A model generated the notes under the pieces. The model was not told the DNA's origin. It saw nothing but the letters and a program-made list of their open reading frames with translations, and made no database searches. The position numbers and the translations under genes are program-made. A stretch of 64,000 bases of DNA from Geosiphon pyriformis (Eukaryota; Glomeromycota; Glomeromycetes; Archaeosporales; Geosiphonaceae). This document shows, in pieces, positions 59,877 to 64,000 of this stretch. Within the stretch, counting starts at the first letter, position 1. Every line of letters begins with the position of its first letter. The stretch lies in contig JAAOMT010000400.1 in the NCBI GenBank assembly GCA_016748015.1, positions 624,970 to 688,969 of the forward strand. The letters run 5' to 3'.

Positions 59877-60979
59877 ATAAAGAAAAGTTAAAGGACATTT
59901 GAATATTATTAGAAATGAACAAACAGATTTTTTTGCTAATATAGTGGTTTTTTCTAAGTCTGTATTGTCCTTAAGTGTGTCATGTTGCTTCTTTAGTGTT
60001 GAAAACAGGTCTGTTTCTGGAAATACACATCATTTTATTAGAAATTTATTCGATGTTGTCAATTTTGTTAGTTGAGAATCTAAGTGTGTTGTTAGCATTA
60101 TGAATATAAGTGTTGTTAGTGATATTGATATAACCAAGTTCTTCAGTGTTTGGCATTCTAATGACAAGATCTATTTTAGTTACACCAGTTTATTTTCAGC
60201 TTCTTTGCAGTCTTATCTAATAAAGACTTTGTACTATTATCTGCCAATTACTATGAAAAAGAAATTGTATAATACTAAGTATTTTAGCATGGCATACATT
60301 AAGTGTGAAATAGTTGAGGATTTTGATCACTTGTTTTTATGTGCACATAATGACAACACCAGAAAAAATTTATTATCAAACACTAGTGTGAAATAGTATA
60401 AGCTAATTGGTAATTCTACCATAAAAAATATAGTTGTTTAATTTTTGTATAAGGCTGAATTGTCTGGTGATTTGTACATGATATTGGCCAAAAGGTTTGT
60501 CTTGAAAAACTGGATTGCTAATGTTATTTACTGTTTTGGCTCTGTATCTAATAGTGGTTTGGTTATCAAGTTAGTTTGTAATATTGCCAAAAGTTATAGG
60601 TCTAGTGTTTGGTTGTTTGTTGTCAAATTGAGATTTTTTTATGAAAAACAGAATTTTTTACTATGTGATGGATCTGTTGTACTATTGGTTACTGGTTTGT
60701 TATCTTTTTGGTCTGTTAAGGTTATTTACAGCTTTAGTATCAAATTAGATATTCATATGTGCTTTGGTTTGTGTCTTTGTCTATTTGATTTGGGCTTTGG
60801 TTTCTTGAATAGTATTTTTTTAATGAATCTTTTAGATGTATAGTGCTGTTTTGACTGGCCCGAATGACTAGTTATGTATAGAAAAAGCATGAGCCATATT
60901 TAATTTAAAATCTTATTTGATTTTATGTATTTAAATAATGATTAGACTGCACTCATAAAATCTTTAATAAAAAAAAAAA
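59877..60979 (+). pseudogene. Decayed LINE: RNase H end, C-terminal region, 3' UTR
   Basis: Continues the RNase H broken at 39891: VKGHLNIIRNEQTDFFA, then SGNTHHFIRNLFDV (LINE D: SGNVWHFTRDIFRS). The C-terminal region (60100-60843) includes YIKCEIVEDFDHLFLC for the CxxC-H-C unit, with its first Cys changed to Tyr or lost, and SVWLFVVKLRFFYEK for DIWLVRAKYRAFLEK. The 3' UTR matches LINE D 30616-30720 and ends in a poly-A run at 60979. More decayed than LINE D. Confidence 0.8.
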
Positions 60980-62150
60980 TAATACTAAAATTCAAATGTT
61001 TTTTTTATTGTATATAACTTTTGATTAAAATACCAATTTTAAAAATTATGCAGCTAAAAAAATCATTAATTTGGTTTAAAATATATTATAAAAAGCAAAA
61101 ATATTTTTTTAATTACCAAAAATTTTGTTTTTTATTAACAAAACTAATTATAAACAAAAATACTTTTAATGGTCTTAAAAAACTTAAAAAATATTAAAAA
61201 ATATTGTTATAAATCAGCAAATTTTAACTTAATACCAAAACCATTATTAAAACATTAAAAATATTCTAAAAAACTATAATAGCAGAAACAAAAATAAATT
61301 TAAAATTACAAAAAATTTTACAGTCTTAAAAACAATAAAAAATTAACAAACTTAATTTAAACAATAAAATTCAAAAAAACTTAAAATATAAATTTTATAA
61401 AAAAAAGATTAATATTGTTTTTAATAATTATTTATAAATTAAAATATAATTTTAATAGTTTTATTAAGTATTAAAATAAAAACTACTTATTTAAAAAAAA
61501 GTTAATAATTAACAATAATTTTTTATATATTATTAAAATTAACAGTATTTTTTTTTAAAAAAAAGTGGTTTAGTTTTTATTAAATTAAATTAATTTTTAA
61601 GTTTAAGTAATATAATAATTTAATTGGTTAAAATTACATGTAAAAACATAGTTTGGTTTGTTTTTAAAATTAATATAGTTATAATAAAATTAGTAAAACA
61701 TTAAAAAAACAGATTTTAAATTATTTTTAAGTATTTTAAAAAGATTAATAACAATATTTTTAGAAAAAAAAAATTGTTTTTATTTAAGCAGTAATAAAAC
61801 TGTTAAAAAAAGTTATTTTTTCTTATTTTTTGTTTTAATTGTAATTATAAATGCAAAAAAAAAATAATAATTTACTTATAAATTATTTTAAAATACAATT
61901 GTATAAATTTTATAAATAATAAAAATAGTTAAAAATGTCATAAATATTTTAAATTTATCATTAAATATTTTGCAAATAATAATGACTTTTACAACATATT
62001 AAGATATAAAAAATATATAGTTTTGTTTACTTTAAAAAAAAATATTATAAAAGTAGATTGTAAAAGAAGTACAAACAATAAAGCAATTTTAAAAATTGGT
62101 TGTATATTTTAACTTTTAAAAATTTTAATTAAAATCTGATATCCAAAATT
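60980..62150. other. AT desert, decayed repeats
   Basis: A/T runs, no gene or motif seen. Composition becomes more normal after about 62150, next to the host gene. Confidence 0.5.
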
Positions 62151-62780
62151 GAAAATTTCACTTGACTTAAATAGATCTTTTTTTCATTGAGTTATTTGAA
62201 CTGTTAAATTACATTGTTCACATTTAACATGAAAAATCCCTTATTATTTATGTCTTACTTCAATCATTATGTAGTTGCCAAACAGTCAGAGTTCCCAGTT
62301 TCACGTCTCCAATAATAGGTATTTCTAAATGACGAAATTTGCTAATTCCTTGTTTGTGTTATTTAGATTTTTTTAATTGTTTATTTTCGAATTTCAAATA
62401 AATAACACCCAAAATCTAATCCAGCTGAAAACAATATACTTGATATAATTACTTTGGATATATATTCAAGACTTATTTTGACAATATGATATAGATTTTC
62501 ACAAAAGTGATTTCGCACAGCTACATATAGTCTGAGCAGAAATTTTTACAACCGTTGCAAAAAGAAAATCAAAATCCCTAGAATAATGACATTCGGTATT
62601 ATTCAAATCATAATCCCCTGCATGAAATTGCATTACTGATAATCAAAATTGTCCTAAACTAGTGACAAAGTTGGCTATGGCAGAATATTTCCCACATCGA
62701 GATAGGCTTATAAATAAGTCAGAAATTGGAAGATTAATTTCACAGTTCAACTCCTTAGTTCTTTCTACCATCAAGCTACA
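62151..62780 (+). promoter_or_regulatory. Upstream region of the His-rich gene with TATA-like box
   Basis: Intergenic sequence of mixed composition, unlike the deserts. TATAAATA (62709-62716) lies 64 bases before the start codon, a plausible core promoter distance with a short leader. The start context is CTACAATGG. No other element is recognised. Confidence 0.45.
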
Positions 62781-64000
62781 ATGGCAGATGTAGCTCAACC
62801 CCCTCTCCACCCACTTGATCATAACCATGAACATGACCATGACCACGACCACGACCACAACCACGATCACGACCATGACCATGATCACGACCATGACCAT
62901 GGACATGATCACTCGCATCATGAGCATGGGGTAGTTGGCCACCCCCATTACCACGATCATGACCATCAACATGAAAATGACCGCGGGCGTGAAGAAGTCT
63001 ATGCTCAAGCTTTCGAAAGGCCTGCAAAATCAAGTTATGATTTGCTTGAAACCCGTAACAGAAGGAAAGACACTGAGGATCCTGAAGTTCTTGAGGTTTT
63101 GTATTCTGTTTCTTTGCTTTTCAAGAAAAGTACATTGCTCAACAACTTTAAATTAAACAGTATTTCAAAGCCAAGGCATTATTTGCAAAGGGGTATGAAC
63201 TAGCATCGAAAATACCCGATGAGACAGATGATGAAACTTTGCGGAAATACGAAAAAGACATCTTTGAATCAACAAAATATCTCGTTGAAGCATTTTTAAT
63301 TGATGAAAAAGCGACCGAGATGTCACAGAGGATCATGTCTCTTGCACAACAATACGAGAAACTTCTTAAATTGCAATACGGTGGGGATGAAACTGAAACA
63401 ACTCGGGACTTTGGCAAGGCTTCGACGTTCGAAGAACTGGAAGAAGAAATCAAAGGCGAACAAGAGGAACGGCGAAAAGCTCTCGCCAAGAAAGGGGAGG
63501 AACCTGATACATTGGAGCCTGAATTCACCAGAGAGTAAGCATTTTTTAATTCCCTTTTCATACATAGTTTTTAATTTTGCGGGACCATTCTTAACCTAAA
63601 ATCTGCATTAAAGATCTCTTATATTAGTAATTTGGTTATTGTTTAATGGTAAACAATTCCAATTCTGCATCCAGACTCTTTCTATTGCACTCAATCAGCT
63701 CGAAGCTTCTCTTCACCCGCGACTTTTACATCTTCGAGCATCCTGCTATCTTGCCAATGGGGACTACAAACTTTGTCTTAAAGACCTTGAGAGGCTGGTG
63801 TCTATAAACCCGAATTTCGTCGATGCGTACAGTATTCAAGGTTCCATACATATGCAACAAGACCATCGTGAAGAAGCCATCCTTGCTTTTAAAGCTTACA
63901 TCGAAAGGGCGAATAAAGATTCGATTTCTTACGCGCATGCACTCTATGCATTATCTGTCCTAACAATTCAGAACGCTACCGCCACTGCGACATCCAGTAG
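62781..64000 (+). CDS. His/Asp-rich TPR-repeat protein, 3' end outside window
   Basis: Proposed exons: 62781-63095, 63161-63534, 63675-64000 (continuing). Intron 1 (63096-63160, 65 bp, GT...AG) keeps phase 0. Intron 2 has donor GTAAGC at 63535 and acceptor CCAG at 63671-63674, but the phases differ by one base, so its borders are uncertain. Residues about 13-57 are a His-Asp/Glu repeat of possible metal-binding character. The middle is acidic and helical ([16 protein letters not shown]). The third exon has TPR-like helix pairs ([34 protein letters not shown]). TPRs usually bind partner proteins. Codon use and the absence of stops contrast with all other frames in the window, so this is a real host gene. 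Exact function not recognised. Confidence 0.75.

Noticed and set aside
62643-63033. Minus-strand frames rich in Val/Met or His opposite the His-Asp repeat
   Set aside because: They are shadows of the hexamer repeat in the plus-strand gene.

Overview
The window looks like a stretch of a very AT-rich, transposon-packed fungal genome. The retroelement types (Ty3/gypsy elements with a dUTPase, endonuclease/RT/RNase H LINEs), the short-intron host gene and the near absence of unique sequence fit a Glomeromycotina fungus of the Gigaspora/Rhizophagus kind. That assignment is inference from family resemblance, not proof. Only one cellular gene is seen, at the right edge (62781 onward): a protein with a His/Asp-rich N-terminus and TPR-like repeats, cut by the window end.

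Almost everything else is retroelements nested inside each other. Element A (Ty3/gypsy, +, 1-11084, 5' part outside the window) is split by element B (Ty3/gypsy, +, 1384-9004). A fossil region (11085-14019) follows, with a decayed protease, a decayed LINE 3' end and a decayed solo LTR. A full-length LINE D (+, 14020-30752) is flanked by a 9-bp target duplication and is split by Ty3/gypsy element C (-, 16949-26814). A long AT desert (30762-38036) contains two recognisable LTR fossils. A short, GC-richer, 5'-truncated LINE copy (-, 38047-39358) comes next. Then a decayed LINE (+, about 39640-39891 and 59877-60979) is split by element F (Ty3/gypsy, +, 39892-59872), whose 5' LTR is in turn split by element E (Ty3/gypsy, -, 40569-50565). 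All four nested insertions have 4-bp target duplications that match exactly or differ by one transition, and the host reading frame resumes after removing each insert that lies in coding sequence.

The Ty3/gypsy elements share an unusual plan. C, E and F encode gag, protease, a Cys-rich putative zinc domain, a dUTPase, RT and RNase H in one frame. That frame ends at a stop just after the RNase H motif N-[AV]-D-x-L. The integrase follows as a separate ORF with its own ATG in another frame, and then a third ORF of about 190-236 codons ends just before the polypurine tract. B has the same three-part 3' plan, but its gag and pol are in different frames with a canonical T_TTA_AAC slippery site at their junction. 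Every copy is broken by stop codons that are nearly always one C-to-T or G-to-A step from Gln, Arg or Trp codons. The AT deserts are the far end of the same process: fossil LTRs align to the young LTRs with mainly C-to-T and G-to-A differences. One scaffold gap (20 N) with an unmerged 270-bp overlap lies in the RT of element E.
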